Positions 1 to 7,540 of a stretch of 15,320 nt of DNA are shown here, in pieces. The stretch is from Candidatus Poribacteria bacterium. Lineage in GTDB: Bacteria; Poribacteria; WGA-4E; GCA-2687025. The notes below the pieces were generated by a model. The model saw only the letters and a program-made list of their open reading frames with translations, did not search any database and was not told the origin of the DNA. Each line of letters begins with the position of its first letter. The stretch's first letter is position 1. Position numbers and translations under genes: made by a program. The stretch covers positions 1 to 15,320 of the forward strand of contig NYZG01000411.1 of assembly GCA_002687025.1 (NCBI GenBank). The letters are read 5' to 3'.

Positions 1-70
1 ATGGCATCGACTCAAGAGCGAAAACGCGGATTGAGATAGTCTCTAAGCCACCCAGCCCGCGGAGATAGCC

Positions 71-1000
71 ATGCGCGTAGCCATGCTGGGAGGGACAGGG
101 GCGATGGGCGGCCTATACGGCGCACGCCTGGCCGAGGGCGGATGTGACGTGGCCCTGGTCGACGTGAACCGCGAGGCCGTGGAACGCGTCAGCCGGTCGG
201 GCCTGCGCATCGAAGCCGCCGGCGAGGCAACGGCGTACACGGTCCCCGCGACGACCGATGCGTCGACCGTCGGCGTAGTGGATGTCGTGATCGTCTTCGT
301 GAAGTGCTACGACACGGTGGAGGCGGTTCGCGCGGCGTCGCCGATGATAGGCGACGACACGGTCGTCCTGTCGTTGCAGAACGGGTGGGGAAACGCGCCG
401 CGCATCGCGGACATCGTCGGCGCGGATCGCGTCGCGATTGGCGTCAGCTATCACAGTGCGACGGCCGTCGGTCCCGGGCACATCCAGCACGCAGGAACCG
501 GCAAGACGTTCCTCGGAGAGCTCGACGGGGGAGTCTCGAAGCGCGTGACACGGATCGCGGGCGCGCTCAACAACGCGGGGATGGAGGCGGAAGCGACGGA
601 TCAGGTACTGCGGCAGGTGTGGTCGAAGCTGTCGCTGAACGTGTGCACCCTCCCGACATCGGCCGTCCTGCGCTTCACCGCCGACCAACTCATCGCCGAC
701 GAGAACGTCCGCGAGCTGATGCGCGAGATACTCGCCGAGGCGGTCGCCGTCGCGAACGCGCGGGACATCCCCCTCGACTTCGACGAGCGGTGGGCGACCA
801 TCACGGACATTCTCACGCGGGCGGTGGGCGGCAAGGCATCGATGCTCCAGGACGTGGAGAACAAGCGGCGCACGGAGATCGACGTCATCAGCGCGGCCGT
901 CTCCGAGATGGGCGCCGAAGCCGGCATAGCCACGCCCTACAACGAGACGATGACCCTCCTCGTGAAGACCATCGAAGACGCGTACTTCGCCGACGAGTGA
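71..1000 (+). CDS. Ketopantoate reductase family (PanE/ApbA-like) NADP-dependent dehydrogenase
   Basis: Predicted 309-aa cytoplasmic oxidoreductase of the ApbA/PanE family. Family members reduce 2-dehydropantoate to pantoate with NADPH in pantothenate/CoA synthesis, but many paralogues use other 2-keto acids. Visible: an N-terminal Rossmann loop (MLGGTGAMGGLYG, residues 5-17); the LQNGWGN motif with N104; the VWSKL motif with K186 in the position of the catalytic lysine; and a C-terminal helical domain with the KASMLQDVE...RRTEID signature, E269 matching the conserved substrate-binding acid. The length is normal for the family (about 300). The ATG at 71 follows GGAGAT at 61-66. Bases 1-70 show no gene and no convincing promoter. 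No other pan gene is in the window, so true PanE activity is inferred. Family assignment is firm; the substrate is not. Confidence 0.9.
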   Translation: MRVAMLGGTGAMGGLYGARLAEGGCDVALVDVNREAVERVSRSGLRIEAAGEATAYTVPATTDASTVGVVDVVIVFVKCYDTVEAVRAASPMIGDDTVVLSLQNGWGNAPRIADIVGADRVAIGVSYHSATAVGPGHIQHAGTGKTFLGELDGGVSKRVTRIAGALNNAGMEAEATDQVLRQVWSKLSLNVCTLPTSAVLRFTADQLIADENVRELMREILAEAVAVANARDIPLDFDERWATITDILTRAVGGKASMLQDVENKRRTEIDVISAAVSEMGAEAGIATPYNETMTLLVKTIEDAYFADE

Positions 1001-1024
1001 GCCGCCGGAGCCGCCCGGGCTCGA

Positions 1025-1053
1025 TTGTCGCGCCGGCTGCGGCTCGGTATCAT
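1025..1053 (+). promoter_or_regulatory. Sigma-70-type promoter for recR
   Basis: A -35 box TTGTCG (1025-1030) and a -10 box TATCAT (1048-1053, five of six consensus bases) are separated by exactly 17 bases. The predicted start of transcription is near 1060, about 25 bases before the recR ATG. The same -10 hexamer and spacing recur before the gene at 6472. Found by eye; untested. Confidence 0.45.
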
Positions 1054-1085
1054 TGCCTCGGACGCCCAACACCTGAGAGCCGTGT

Positions 1086-1694
1086 ATGCGCTACTTTCCC
1101 GACAGTCTCATGCGCCTGCTCACCGAGCTGCAGAAGCTGCCCGGCGTCGGCCCGAAAACGGCGCAGCGCCTGGCGTTCCATCTCCTCAAGGAGCCTGCCG
1201 AGGACGCGCGACGCCTGGGGAACGCTATCGGAACGATCCACGAGAAGCTCACGAACTGCACCATCTGCGGCAGCATCACCGAACTGCACGACGACCCCTG
1301 CCGCATCTGCGAGCACCCACAGCGCGACCACTCAGTCATCTGTGTCGTCGAGGACCCCGATGACGTGTCCATCTTCGAGAGAACCGGCACGTACAGCGGC
1401 ATGTATCACGTCCTCGGCGGGCTGCTGTCGGCGCTGAATCACGTGCGTCCCGAGGACCTGCGCATCCCGGAACTCATCAACAGGCTGCGGGGAGGCGAGG
1501 TGGCCGAGGTCATCTTCGCGCTGAGCCCCAGCGTCGAGGGCAGCGCTACGGTGACATACATGCTGCAGCATCTGGCCCCACACGACATCCGCGTGACGCA
1601 GATCGCATACGGCGTGCCCATCGGCAGCGACCTCGACTACGTCGACGACGTGACCCTGAGCCAGGCCCTCGAAGCGCGCAACGAGGTCGGCTGA
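1086..1694 (+). CDS. recR: Recombination mediator protein RecR
   Basis: Predicted 202-aa RecR, which acts with RecF/RecO to load RecA at gapped DNA in recombinational repair. The full family layout is visible: an N-terminal helix-hairpin-helix (LPGVGPKTAQRLAFHLL, residues 18-34); a four-cysteine zinc finger (C58, C61, C72, C75); and a TOPRIM domain running from CVVEDPDDV (86-94) through ALSPSVEGSATVTYM to the C-terminal IAYGVPIGSDLDYVDDVTLS signature. The length matches the family. GAGAG at 1075-1079 precedes the ATG at 1086. The usual partners dnaX and ybaB are not adjacent; instead the stop codon overlaps the start of a predicted secreted QC-like enzyme (TGATG, 1692-1696), suggesting translational coupling. 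The identification is secure. Confidence 0.97.
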   Translation: MRYFPDSLMRLLTELQKLPGVGPKTAQRLAFHLLKEPAEDARRLGNAIGTIHEKLTNCTICGSITELHDDPCRICEHPQRDHSVICVVEDPDDVSIFERTGTYSGMYHVLGGLLSALNHVRPEDLRIPELINRLRGGEVAEVIFALSPSVEGSATVTYMLQHLAPHDIRVTQIAYGVPIGSDLDYVDDVTLSQALEARNEVG

Positions 1695-2608
1695 TGGCCG
1701 CTCGGGGCATCGCCGCGTTCCTGTTGCCCGCGCTCGTGCTGCTCGGATGCGTCGCGGACGAGCGCATCGCCGACGCCCAGGCATTGCCCACCTTCAACGG
1801 CGAATTGGCGATGATCGCGCTACGGCGACAGGTCGCCATCGGCCCGCGCGTGCCGGGCACGGACGCGCATATCGAGACGCGCGATTACCTCGTCGAGCAA
1901 CTGGGCGTCTTCGCCGACGACGTCCAGCTACAGTCGTTCACGATCACCGACGGCGACCGCGAAATCCCTATGCACAACGTCGTCGCGACGTTCGGAAACG
2001 CCACCGAATCCCCCGTCATGCTCTGCGCGCACTGGGACACGCGACCGTTTGCCGACCGCGACCCGAATCCCGACAACCGCAGTACGCCCATCCCGGGCGC
2101 GAACGACGGCGCTTCGGGCGTCGCGGTGTTGATCGAGCTGGCGCGCGTGTTCGACATCGTCGCGCCACCGGTCCCAGTGGTGATCGTCCTGTTCGACGGC
2201 GAGGACTGGGGGAAGACGACGGCGAACATGTTTCACGGCTCGCGCCACTACGCGCGTAACCCCACGCCCGCGCGTCCGCAGTTCGCGATCCTGCTCGACA
2301 TGGTGGGCGACGCGGACCTGTCGATACCCGTCGAGCCGACATCGCTCCAGGCCGCGCCGGACATCGTTCGCGGCGTGTGGGCGACCGCTCAGGACATGGG
2401 CGTGACGCAATTCAGCCCACGCATGGGCCCCGCGATCTCCGACGACCACGTCCTGCTCATCAAGGCGGGCATCCCCGCCATCGACCTCATCGACTTCAGC
2501 TATCCGCCATGGCACACCGTGGAGGACACACCCGACAAATGCTCGTCCGAGAGCCTCGGCGCCGTCGGCTCGGTGGTCGCGCGGTACATCTACACCCTCG
2601 GAGGATAG
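1694..2608 (+). CDS. M28-family lipoprotein, glutaminyl-peptide cyclotransferase-like
   Basis: Predicted 304-aa exported zinc enzyme. The N-terminus has a hydrophobic segment ending in a lipobox (LLGC, lipid-attachment C19), so it probably sits in the envelope. M28-fold metal/catalytic positions: H113 (AHWDTRP), D138 (GANDGASG), E170-D171 (FDGEDWG), D202 (LLDMVGD) and H274 (WHTVEDTPDK). The blocks FDGED...GSRHYA, LLDMVGD, DDHVLLIKAGIP and WHTVEDT resemble glutaminyl cyclases more than ordinary aminopeptidases. Family enzymes convert N-terminal glutamine to pyroglutamate. The second acid of the usual EE pair (zinc ligand) is Asp here. The gene overlaps recR by one base and is followed after four bases by rsmG, so the three are probably co-transcribed although their roles differ. 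M28 membership is firm; cyclase activity is inferred. Confidence 0.85.
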   Translation: MAARGIAAFLLPALVLLGCVADERIADAQALPTFNGELAMIALRRQVAIGPRVPGTDAHIETRDYLVEQLGVFADDVQLQSFTITDGDREIPMHNVVATFGNATESPVMLCAHWDTRPFADRDPNPDNRSTPIPGANDGASGVAVLIELARVFDIVAPPVPVVIVLFDGEDWGKTTANMFHGSRHYARNPTPARPQFAILLDMVGDADLSIPVEPTSLQAAPDIVRGVWATAQDMGVTQFSPRMGPAISDDHVLLIKAGIPAIDLIDFSYPPWHTVEDTPDKCSSESLGAVGSVVARYIYTLGG

Positions 2609-2612
2609 ACCG

Positions 2613-3287
2613 ATGCGCGAAGCCATTGCCGCGGCATTCGAGCGTGTTGGCTTCGCGCTGGACGACGGGCAGGTCGCCGCCTTCGCCGAATACGCCGCGC
2701 TGCTCGAGAAATGGAACGCCCGGATGAACCTGACGTCCGTACGCGACCCCAACGAGTATCTCGACGCGCACTTCATCGACTCCGCCCTCGTCCTGCGCCA
2801 TGTCGACATCGCGCATGGCGCGCGCGTGGCCGACATCGGCAGTGGCGCGGGGTTCCCTGGCGCGCCAATCGCGATACTACGACCCGACCTCCACATCACC
2901 CTCTTCGAGTCGGCCGCGCGGAAGGCGAGTTTTCTACACGCCCTGAAGTCCACCTTGCGGCTGGACCGGCTGGCCGTCTGTTGCGAGCGCGTGGACCCGG
3001 GCGCCGTGCCGGATCGGTGGACGCATGCGTTTCACGGCGTGGTGTCACGCTACACGGCTTCCGTCGAGTGGGTGGCCCAGTGCGCCCAGGCGATGACCGC
3101 GCCTGACGGATGGTGCGCGGTCCACAAATACGACGACGCAGATGAACGGGACGCGCTGAGCCGCGTAGGCCGCTGGGCCGGCGTGGCGGCTGTCCGTTGG
3201 GCGTCCGATGCAGCGGCTGCGTCACGGAGGCGGTTTGCCTGCGTCGAGTTCCGGGGCAGCGCCGCCGCCGCGGCGACAGGCGCGTGA
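2613..3287 (+). CDS. rsmG: 16S rRNA (guanine-527-N7)-methyltransferase RsmG (GidB)
   Basis: Predicted 224-aa SAM-dependent methyltransferase that modifies G527 of 16S rRNA; loss is associated with low-level streptomycin resistance in other bacteria. Visible: the N-terminal helical part with LLEKWNARMNLTSV (30-43); the HFIDS block (53-57); the SAM-binding loop VADIGSGAGFPGAP (72-85); and the acidic end of strand 2 (LFESAARKASFL). The later SRA-type motif is divergent (VVSRYTASVEW), and the last 30 residues are Ala/Arg-rich and weakly conserved. The ATG at 2613 has GGAGGA at 2600-2605, just before the upstream stop codon, a strong ribosome site with four bases between the genes. Here rsmG sits apart from the mnmG/parAB cluster it often accompanies. 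Confidence 0.93.
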   Translation: MREAIAAAFERVGFALDDGQVAAFAEYAALLEKWNARMNLTSVRDPNEYLDAHFIDSALVLRHVDIAHGARVADIGSGAGFPGAPIAILRPDLHITLFESAARKASFLHALKSTLRLDRLAVCCERVDPGAVPDRWTHAFHGVVSRYTASVEWVAQCAQAMTAPDGWCAVHKYDDADERDALSRVGRWAGVAAVRWASDAAAASRRRFACVEFRGSAAAAATGA

Positions 3288-3384
3288 ATCGGGCCCGGCT
3301 GGCCAGTCGCGCGTTGCCCAACGCCGCCGTCGCGGGCAGAATCGGATGTGGCCCGCCGTCGCCGTTCGCGCCGGGGATTGCCTG

Positions 3385-5880
3385 ATGTCGTCAAGCCCAA
3401 CACGCGTACCCGCGCTTTACCGCTGGCTTAGCAGCCTTCGCAGCCAGTTGGTGCTGATGCTGCTCCTGGCCTCCCTGGCGCCGGTGCTCGCGGTCGTGTT
3501 CTTCCCCGGCATCGGCCTATACGACCTGAGCCGCGGGGCATTGGAGGACACCGTCGGCACGCACCTGCACGAGGTAGCCGACGAACTCCTCGGCCGCGCG
3601 ACGGCTCCGGCGCAGGCGCGCCTCGACAACGTCGTCGGCCTGGCGCGCGACGTGCAGCCGTACCTCGCGGAAATGCTGCGCCATGACCCGGTCGATCTCT
3701 ACCGCGCGTGGCAATTCTCCGGGCAATCCCTGAACAGCGAGCAGGTCCTCGCGTTGCGCCGCATTCTGACCGATCGCGCTCCACGAATGGTGCACTATGT
3801 CATCGCCGACGCCCGCGGCATCCTGCTGATGTCCGGCAACCCGTACGCGCCGTTCGACGTAAGCGAGGAGCCGTGGTGGAAGGAGGCGGTCGAGACCCGA
3901 CGCAACTACATCGGCAAGACCGCCTACGACGACGCGAACGACTCCGTGATGCTGAGCATCGCCGTCCCGGTGCGCGAGGGCGATGACATACTGGGAGTCA
4001 TCAGGGCCGTGTTCGCCATGCCCGAGCTGGGCAGGCTCGCGCGCACCGCTCCCGCAGACGGTATCGACCGCGAGCGCGACATCGTCATCATGGGTCGCGA
4101 CGGCCGGGACGGCGCGGTTTACATGGTCGCCGCCTCGGCGGCCGACTGGCGCTCTCTACGCGACGGCGACCAGGTGTGGATTGAGGTCGACGGTCATCCC
4201 GAGTGGGGCGTTGGCCCTATCGTCGCTCTGGATCGCATCGACCTACCCACGGGCTCGTCGCTGTCGGTGACCGGCAAGACGGTCTCGGAGCTCGAGACGG
4301 AGGTAGCCGTGAGGCTGGCCGAGGAGGCCGACCTCGCGGCGCCGCCGATCACACGCCTCGCGGTGAAGAAGGCGTTGCTGCTCTACTCGCGCGCGGCGGA
4401 AGAGGCGACCCGTCGCAATTCGTCGCAGACGCGCAAGCTCTCTAGCGTCGAGGAAGACGGGTTCGGGGCCGAACGCGTCTACGGCCTGGCGCGACCTACG
4501 TCGAGCGTCCTGCCGTGGTCGGTTGTCGTGTCGGAGCCCACGCGTCTGGCGTTCACGTCCACCCAGGCGCTCCGCGAGGACGTGCTCTGGGTTGTCGGCG
4601 TCGTCATCGCGGGTTTAGGGGTCACGTCGGTGCTGTTCGCGCGTCGGCTCGTGCGGCCAATACGGCAGATAACGGACGCCGCGCAGGTGATTCGTCGCGG
4701 CGACTACCAGCAGGCGATTCCCATCACGATGCACAACGAGATCGGCATCCTCGTCGAGGAATTCAACGAGATGACCGGCACGGTGCAGGACGCTCTCGCG
4801 CGGCTCACGCGCGAGGAGAGGAAGCTGAACAGCGTCTTGAACAGCATCGCCGAGGGCATCGTGTACTTGGACCTCGACCGGCGCGTCGTGCTCACCAATC
4901 CCGCCGCGGAACATCTCCTCGGATTGCCCGACGACACCGCCGGCAAGGTCGTGGACGACCTGCTGGATGCCGACATCGTCGACCGCCTGTTCTCTGCGGC
5001 GCCGTCGCGCCGTCGGGCCCGGCCGGTGTCGAGCGAGGTGTCGCTGACCGTGGGCGAGGAAACGCGCGCGCTGAAGGTGGTGTCGAGCCCGGTGCTGGGC
5101 GGCGACGACTCGCCGATCGGCACGGTGTACGCGCTGGACGACATCACGCGTGAGAAGGAGATTGAGCAGATGAAGTCGGACTTCGTCGCGCTCGTTTCCC
5201 ATGAGCTGCGTACGCCGCTTACGTCGATCTACGGCTACACGCGCTTGATCCTCGACGGCAAAACCGGAGAGGTGCCCGACGTCACGCGGGACAAACTGGT
5301 CCGCGTGGAGCGGCAGGCGCTGCGGCTGTCCCATCTCATCAGCGATCTGCTGGACCTCTCGCGCATCGAGTCCGGTCGCATGGAGATGCGGATGGCGCCG
5401 ACGTCCATCGTCGACGTGGCGGGGACGCGGATCGAGGACATACGCACGCAGGCGGATGACAAGGAAATCAGGCTCACGCTAGAGGCCGAGGACGACGTGC
5501 CGGACGCAGTGGCGGATGGCGAACGCATCGGCCAGGTGCTCACGAATCTCCTGAGCAACGCCGTGAAGTTCACGCCCAATGGTGGCAGCGTGCAGACGCG
5601 GATACGTCGAGAGGGATCGCTGCTGTCGGTGCAGGTCATCGACACGGGGGTCGGCATTCCGCCGGACGAACGGGCGAGGATCTTCGAGAAATTCCACCAG
5701 GTGAGCAGCGTGCATACGCGTCAGCAGGGAGGAACGGGTCTCGGCCTCGCGATCGCCAGGAGCATCGTGGAGGCGCACGGCGGGCGCATCTGGGTGGACG
5801 ACGGCGCGGGCTCGGGCAGCGACTTCCGATTCGTCCTGCCGATAGTCGAGACCAAGGGCGCCGCGCTGACGCATGTGTAA
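3385..5880 (+). CDS. Membrane sensor histidine kinase (dCache-like - HAMP - PAS - HisKA - HATPase)
   Basis: Predicted 831-aa two-component sensor. Layout: TM1 at about 21-41; a large extracytoplasmic region (about 45-395) with the dCache-like stretch SGNPYAPFDVSEEPWWKEAV and a second lobe; TM2 at about 398-416; HAMP (about 417-470, ARRLVRPIRQITDAA); PAS (about 478-585, LNSIAEGIVYLDLDRRVV); the DHp H-box SHELRTPLTSIYGY with phospho-acceptor H606; and a HATPase domain with N box NLLSNAVKF (N721, N725), G1 DTGVGIPPDE (from D753), F box EKFHQ and G2 GGTGLGLAI. All catalytic motifs look intact. The start at 3385 is preferred because GGGGA (3373-3377) lies seven bases upstream and TM1 then falls near the N-terminus; the frame is open back to 3208 but that stretch is Arg/Pro-rich and unlike protein. 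No response regulator is in the window. The ligand is unknown. Confidence 0.93.
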   Translation: MSSSPTRVPALYRWLSSLRSQLVLMLLLASLAPVLAVVFFPGIGLYDLSRGALEDTVGTHLHEVADELLGRATAPAQARLDNVVGLARDVQPYLAEMLRHDPVDLYRAWQFSGQSLNSEQVLALRRILTDRAPRMVHYVIADARGILLMSGNPYAPFDVSEEPWWKEAVETRRNYIGKTAYDDANDSVMLSIAVPVREGDDILGVIRAVFAMPELGRLARTAPADGIDRERDIVIMGRDGRDGAVYMVAASAADWRSLRDGDQVWIEVDGHPEWGVGPIVALDRIDLPTGSSLSVTGKTVSELETEVAVRLAEEADLAAPPITRLAVKKALLLYSRAAEEATRRNSSQTRKLSSVEEDGFGAERVYGLARPTSSVLPWSVVVSEPTRLAFTSTQALREDVLWVVGVVIAGLGVTSVLFARRLVRPIRQITDAAQVIRRGDYQQAIPITMHNEIGILVEEFNEMTGTVQDALARLTREERKLNSVLNSIAEGIVYLDLDRRVVLTNPAAEHLLGLPDDTAGKVVDDLLDADIVDRLFSAAPSRRRARPVSSEVSLTVGEETRALKVVSSPVLGGDDSPIGTVYALDDITREKEIEQMKSDFVALVSHELRTPLTSIYGYTRLILDGKTGEVPDVTRDKLVRVERQALRLSHLISDLLDLSRIESGRMEMRMAPTSIVDVAGTRIEDIRTQADDKEIRLTLEAEDDVPDAVADGERIGQVLTNLLSNAVKFTPNGGSVQTRIRREGSLLSVQVIDTGVGIPPDERARIFEKFHQVSSVHTRQQGGTGLGLAIARSIVEAHGGRIWVDDGAGSGSDFRFVLPIVETKGAALTHV

Positions 5881-5923
5881 CGACCCGACACGCTCGCAAA
5901 CGCCCTCGGTGACTGAGATCGTC

Positions 5924-5952
5924 TTGCCAAACGAGGCCCCGTCTGGCACGAT
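5924..5952 (+). promoter_or_regulatory. Possible tRNA promoter
   Basis: TTGCCA (5924-5929, five of six -35 bases) and CACGAT (5947-5952) are 17 bases apart. The -10 is weak but keeps the key A and T at positions 2 and 6. Transcription would begin about 11 bases before the mature tRNA 5' end. The TGGCACG within it resembles half of a sigma-54 site, but the matching TTGC half is absent. Confidence 0.3.
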
Positions 5953-5969
5953 AAACACGGTCATTTGGC

Positions 5970-6044
5970 GCGCCGCTAGCTCAATGGTAGAGCAACGGAC
6001 TCTTAATCCGCAGGTTGAAGGTTCAAGTCCTTCGTGGCGCACCA
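5970..6044 (+). tRNA. tRNA-Lys (anticodon CTT)
   Basis: A complete cloverleaf can be folded by hand. Acceptor arms GCGCCGC (5970-5976) and GTGGCGC (6034-6040) pair along all seven positions with one G-T wobble. The D arm is GCTC/GAGC (5979-5982 with 5990-5993). The anticodon stem ACGGA/TCCGC has one A-C mismatch at its base, and the loop CTCTTAA gives anticodon CTT (6002-6004), reading AAG. The T arm is GAAGG/CCTTC with loop TTCAAGT. The discriminator is A and the CCA end is encoded (6042-6044). It lies between the kinase gene and a long non-coding stretch. No second copy of its 3' end is visible in the window, so there is no sign that it has served as an integration site here. Confidence 0.97.
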
Positions 6045-6299
6045 CTCCCCCGCCGGTTCGTGACTCCACCGCCACCAGCTAGCAGGGCCGATGCCTAGCT
6101 CAGGGCCGGGCGCCGCGAGAGCGAACCGACCGACCGGCATACGCATACTGTCGATCACGGACGCGCCAGGCCCGCCCCGACACGCGACCACAGGCCTTCC
6201 CTGGATCGTCGAGACTCCTCGGCTTGCCGTGTACGTCGCGCGGCGCACCTCTTTCCGGCGGCGAGAATGTCAACGGGGCGCCGCCCGCGCGACGTTCGA

Positions 6300-6321
6300 C
6301 CTCACACGCAACGCTGTGAGG
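6300..6321. repeat. 7-bp perfect inverted repeat
   Basis: CCTCACA (6300-6306) and TGTGAGG (6315-6321) are exact reverse complements around an 8-base spacer CGCAACGC. It lies 45 bases upstream of the -35 box at 6366, so it could be an operator, or a hairpin in a transcript running from the tRNA. There is no T-run, so it is not a standard terminator. Function unknown. Confidence 0.4.
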
Positions 6322-6365
6322 ACGCGGGTACGCCGCGCCCATGCGGCCGCCGCCTGCTGAATGCC

Positions 6366-6394
6366 TTGTGAACCGGCGCCGGCGACACTATCAT
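6366..6394 (+). promoter_or_regulatory. Sigma-70-type promoter for the Ycf48-like gene
   Basis: TTGTGA (6366-6371) and TATCAT (6389-6394, five of six) are separated by 17 bases. The transcript would start near 6401, giving a leader of about 70 bases before the ATG at 6472. The -10 hexamer and spacer are identical to those of the recR promoter candidate. Confidence 0.5.
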
Positions 6395-6458
6395 GCGACG
6401 ATGAGATTCATGGCACGCCGTGACTCGAGCGCGGCTGAGGTTTGGGTGTCTCGATACC

Positions 6459-6465
6459 GGAAGGA
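6459..6465 (+). promoter_or_regulatory. Ribosome binding site fixing the start at 6472
   Basis: GGAAGGA lies six bases before the ATG at 6472. An in-frame ATG at 6442 has no comparable site and would push the signal peptide away from the N-terminus, so 6472 is chosen. Confidence 0.75.
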
Positions 6466-6471
6466 TTCTCC

Positions 6472-7509
6472 ATGCTGAGCGCGGAAACCGAACGAACAGG
6501 TTGGTTCGCCGTGGCGCCGATTGCCCTGGCTATGGCGCTCGTAAGCGCGACCGCGTTCGCGCAGGTGGGCTTCGCCGAGATCAAGCCGCCGGACGACGCG
6601 GTGGAGTACAGCAGCGTCTACAGCAAAGTGTTCTTCGCAAGCGAAACCGTTGGGTTCCTAGTCGGCGAACAGTCTCTCGAATACGAGAAGGCCACTGTCG
6701 CTGTCACGCGCGACAAAGGCGCCACCTGGGAGGTGATGCCGGGGCTCTCCGTGGGGCGGCTCATGGGTGGCGCGTTCCTCGACGAGAACAACGGCTGGAC
6801 CGTGGGCGAGGCCGGGACGATCCTCGCCACGGACGATGGTGGCAAGTCCTGGGACACGCAGACGAGCAAGGTAACGGTCGACCTACAGGATGCCTTCTTC
6901 CTGACTGAAGATGTCGGCTGGGTCGTAGGCAACAACAGCACCGCCCTCGGCACGAAGAACGGCGGCAGATCATGGCAAATTCTCGCCGGCGGGACGCCGA
7001 GCGGACAGGTTGGCGAGGGTGAGGTCACGTTCGTCGCCGCACACTTCTTCGACGAGAAGAACGGGATCGTCGCCGGCGCCGGGATCGAGGGCGTCATCGA
7101 GACGACGACAGACGGCGGCAAGACGTGGGAGGCGGTGCACCCGTCCGAAGACAACTACGGCGGCCTGACGTTCGCCGACGCGAACGTCGGCTGGGCGGTC
7201 GGCAAGTACGGGCTGATACACGCCACGACCGACGGCGGCAAGACCTGGACGCCACAGGACAGCAGCACCGAAGAGGACATATGGGCGATCTCCGCGAGCA
7301 GCCCGACAACCGCCTGGTACTCCGGTGACCTCGGCACGATCGGCTACACGACCGACGGCGGGGCGACGTGGCAGACCGTGGGAGTCCAGGTCGAGTTCTT
7401 CGGGCAGAAGAAGGACCTAACACGCCCGATTTACGGCGTCGCAGCTCTCGGCGCGAAGGCGTGGGCCGCGACCGACTACGGTCGCGTGCTGTACTTCGAG
7501 CTCCAGTAA
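6472..7509 (+). CDS. Exported Ycf48-like (BNR/sortilin-type) beta-propeller protein
   Basis: Predicted 345-aa exported propeller. The first 25 residues form a signal peptide (hydrophobic APIALAMALVSATAFA, then Q, a type I cleavage pattern). The rest is a chain of blade repeats with the Ycf48/BNR pattern GW.VG..G.I..T.DGG.TW: NNGWTVGEAGTILATDDGGKSW; VGWVVGNNSTALGTKNGGRSW; KNGIVAGAGIEGVIETTTDGGKTW; VGWAVGKYGLIHATTDGGKTW; and a last AWYSGDLGTIGYTTDGGATW, plus an N-terminal divergent copy. In cyanobacteria and plants Ycf48/HCF136 helps assemble photosystem II, but relatives are common in non-photosynthetic bacteria with unknown roles, and nothing photosynthetic is near. It has its own promoter and a strong ribosome site. 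A structural or binding role in the periplasm is an inference. Confidence 0.87.
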   Translation: MLSAETERTGWFAVAPIALAMALVSATAFAQVGFAEIKPPDDAVEYSSVYSKVFFASETVGFLVGEQSLEYEKATVAVTRDKGATWEVMPGLSVGRLMGGAFLDENNGWTVGEAGTILATDDGGKSWDTQTSKVTVDLQDAFFLTEDVGWVVGNNSTALGTKNGGRSWQILAGGTPSGQVGEGEVTFVAAHFFDEKNGIVAGAGIEGVIETTTDGGKTWEAVHPSEDNYGGLTFADANVGWAVGKYGLIHATTDGGKTWTPQDSSTEEDIWAISASSPTTAWYSGDLGTIGYTTDGGATWQTVGVQVEFFGQKKDLTRPIYGVAALGAKAWAATDYGRVLYFELQ

Positions 7510-7540
7510 TCGAGCCGTCAAGCCGGCATTCCGAGCGAAA

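Larger units (their letters stand above)
6045..6471 (+). other. Non-coding stretch between tRNA-Lys and the Ycf48-like gene
   Basis: About 430 bases hold no gene I can support. An 89-codon open frame at 6091-6360 lacks a ribosome site, is Arg/Ala-rich and shows no recognisable motif, so it is treated as chance. The stretch contains a short inverted repeat at 6300-6321, a promoter at 6366-6394 and the ribosome site at 6459-6465. No T-tract terminator follows the tRNA. Confidence 0.6.

Noticed and set aside
31..59. Promoter before the dehydrogenase (TTGAGA at 31-36)
   Set aside because: No acceptable -10 box at 15-19 bases downstream.
304..1437. 377-codon + strand frame across the dehydrogenase and recR
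   Set aside because: Arg-rich shadow that overlaps two recognisable genes in another frame.
5945..5962. Sigma-54 site (TGGCACG)
   Set aside because: The required TTGC half at the fixed spacing is missing.
6085..6125. D-arm-like string TAGCTCAGGG...GAGAGC suggesting a second tRNA
   Set aside because: No T arm (GGTTC-type) or matching acceptor stem at the proper distance.
6003..6248. Minus-strand ORF ending ...ATKDLNLQPAD, and similar frames crossing the tRNA (5479-6075 minus, 5873-6082 plus)
   Set aside because: These are the familiar false proteins produced by translating across or opposite a tRNA gene; the cloverleaf explains the sequence.
6091..6360. 89-codon ORF downstream of the tRNA
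   Set aside because: No ribosome site, Arg/Ala-biased content, no motif, and a promoter follows directly for the next gene.
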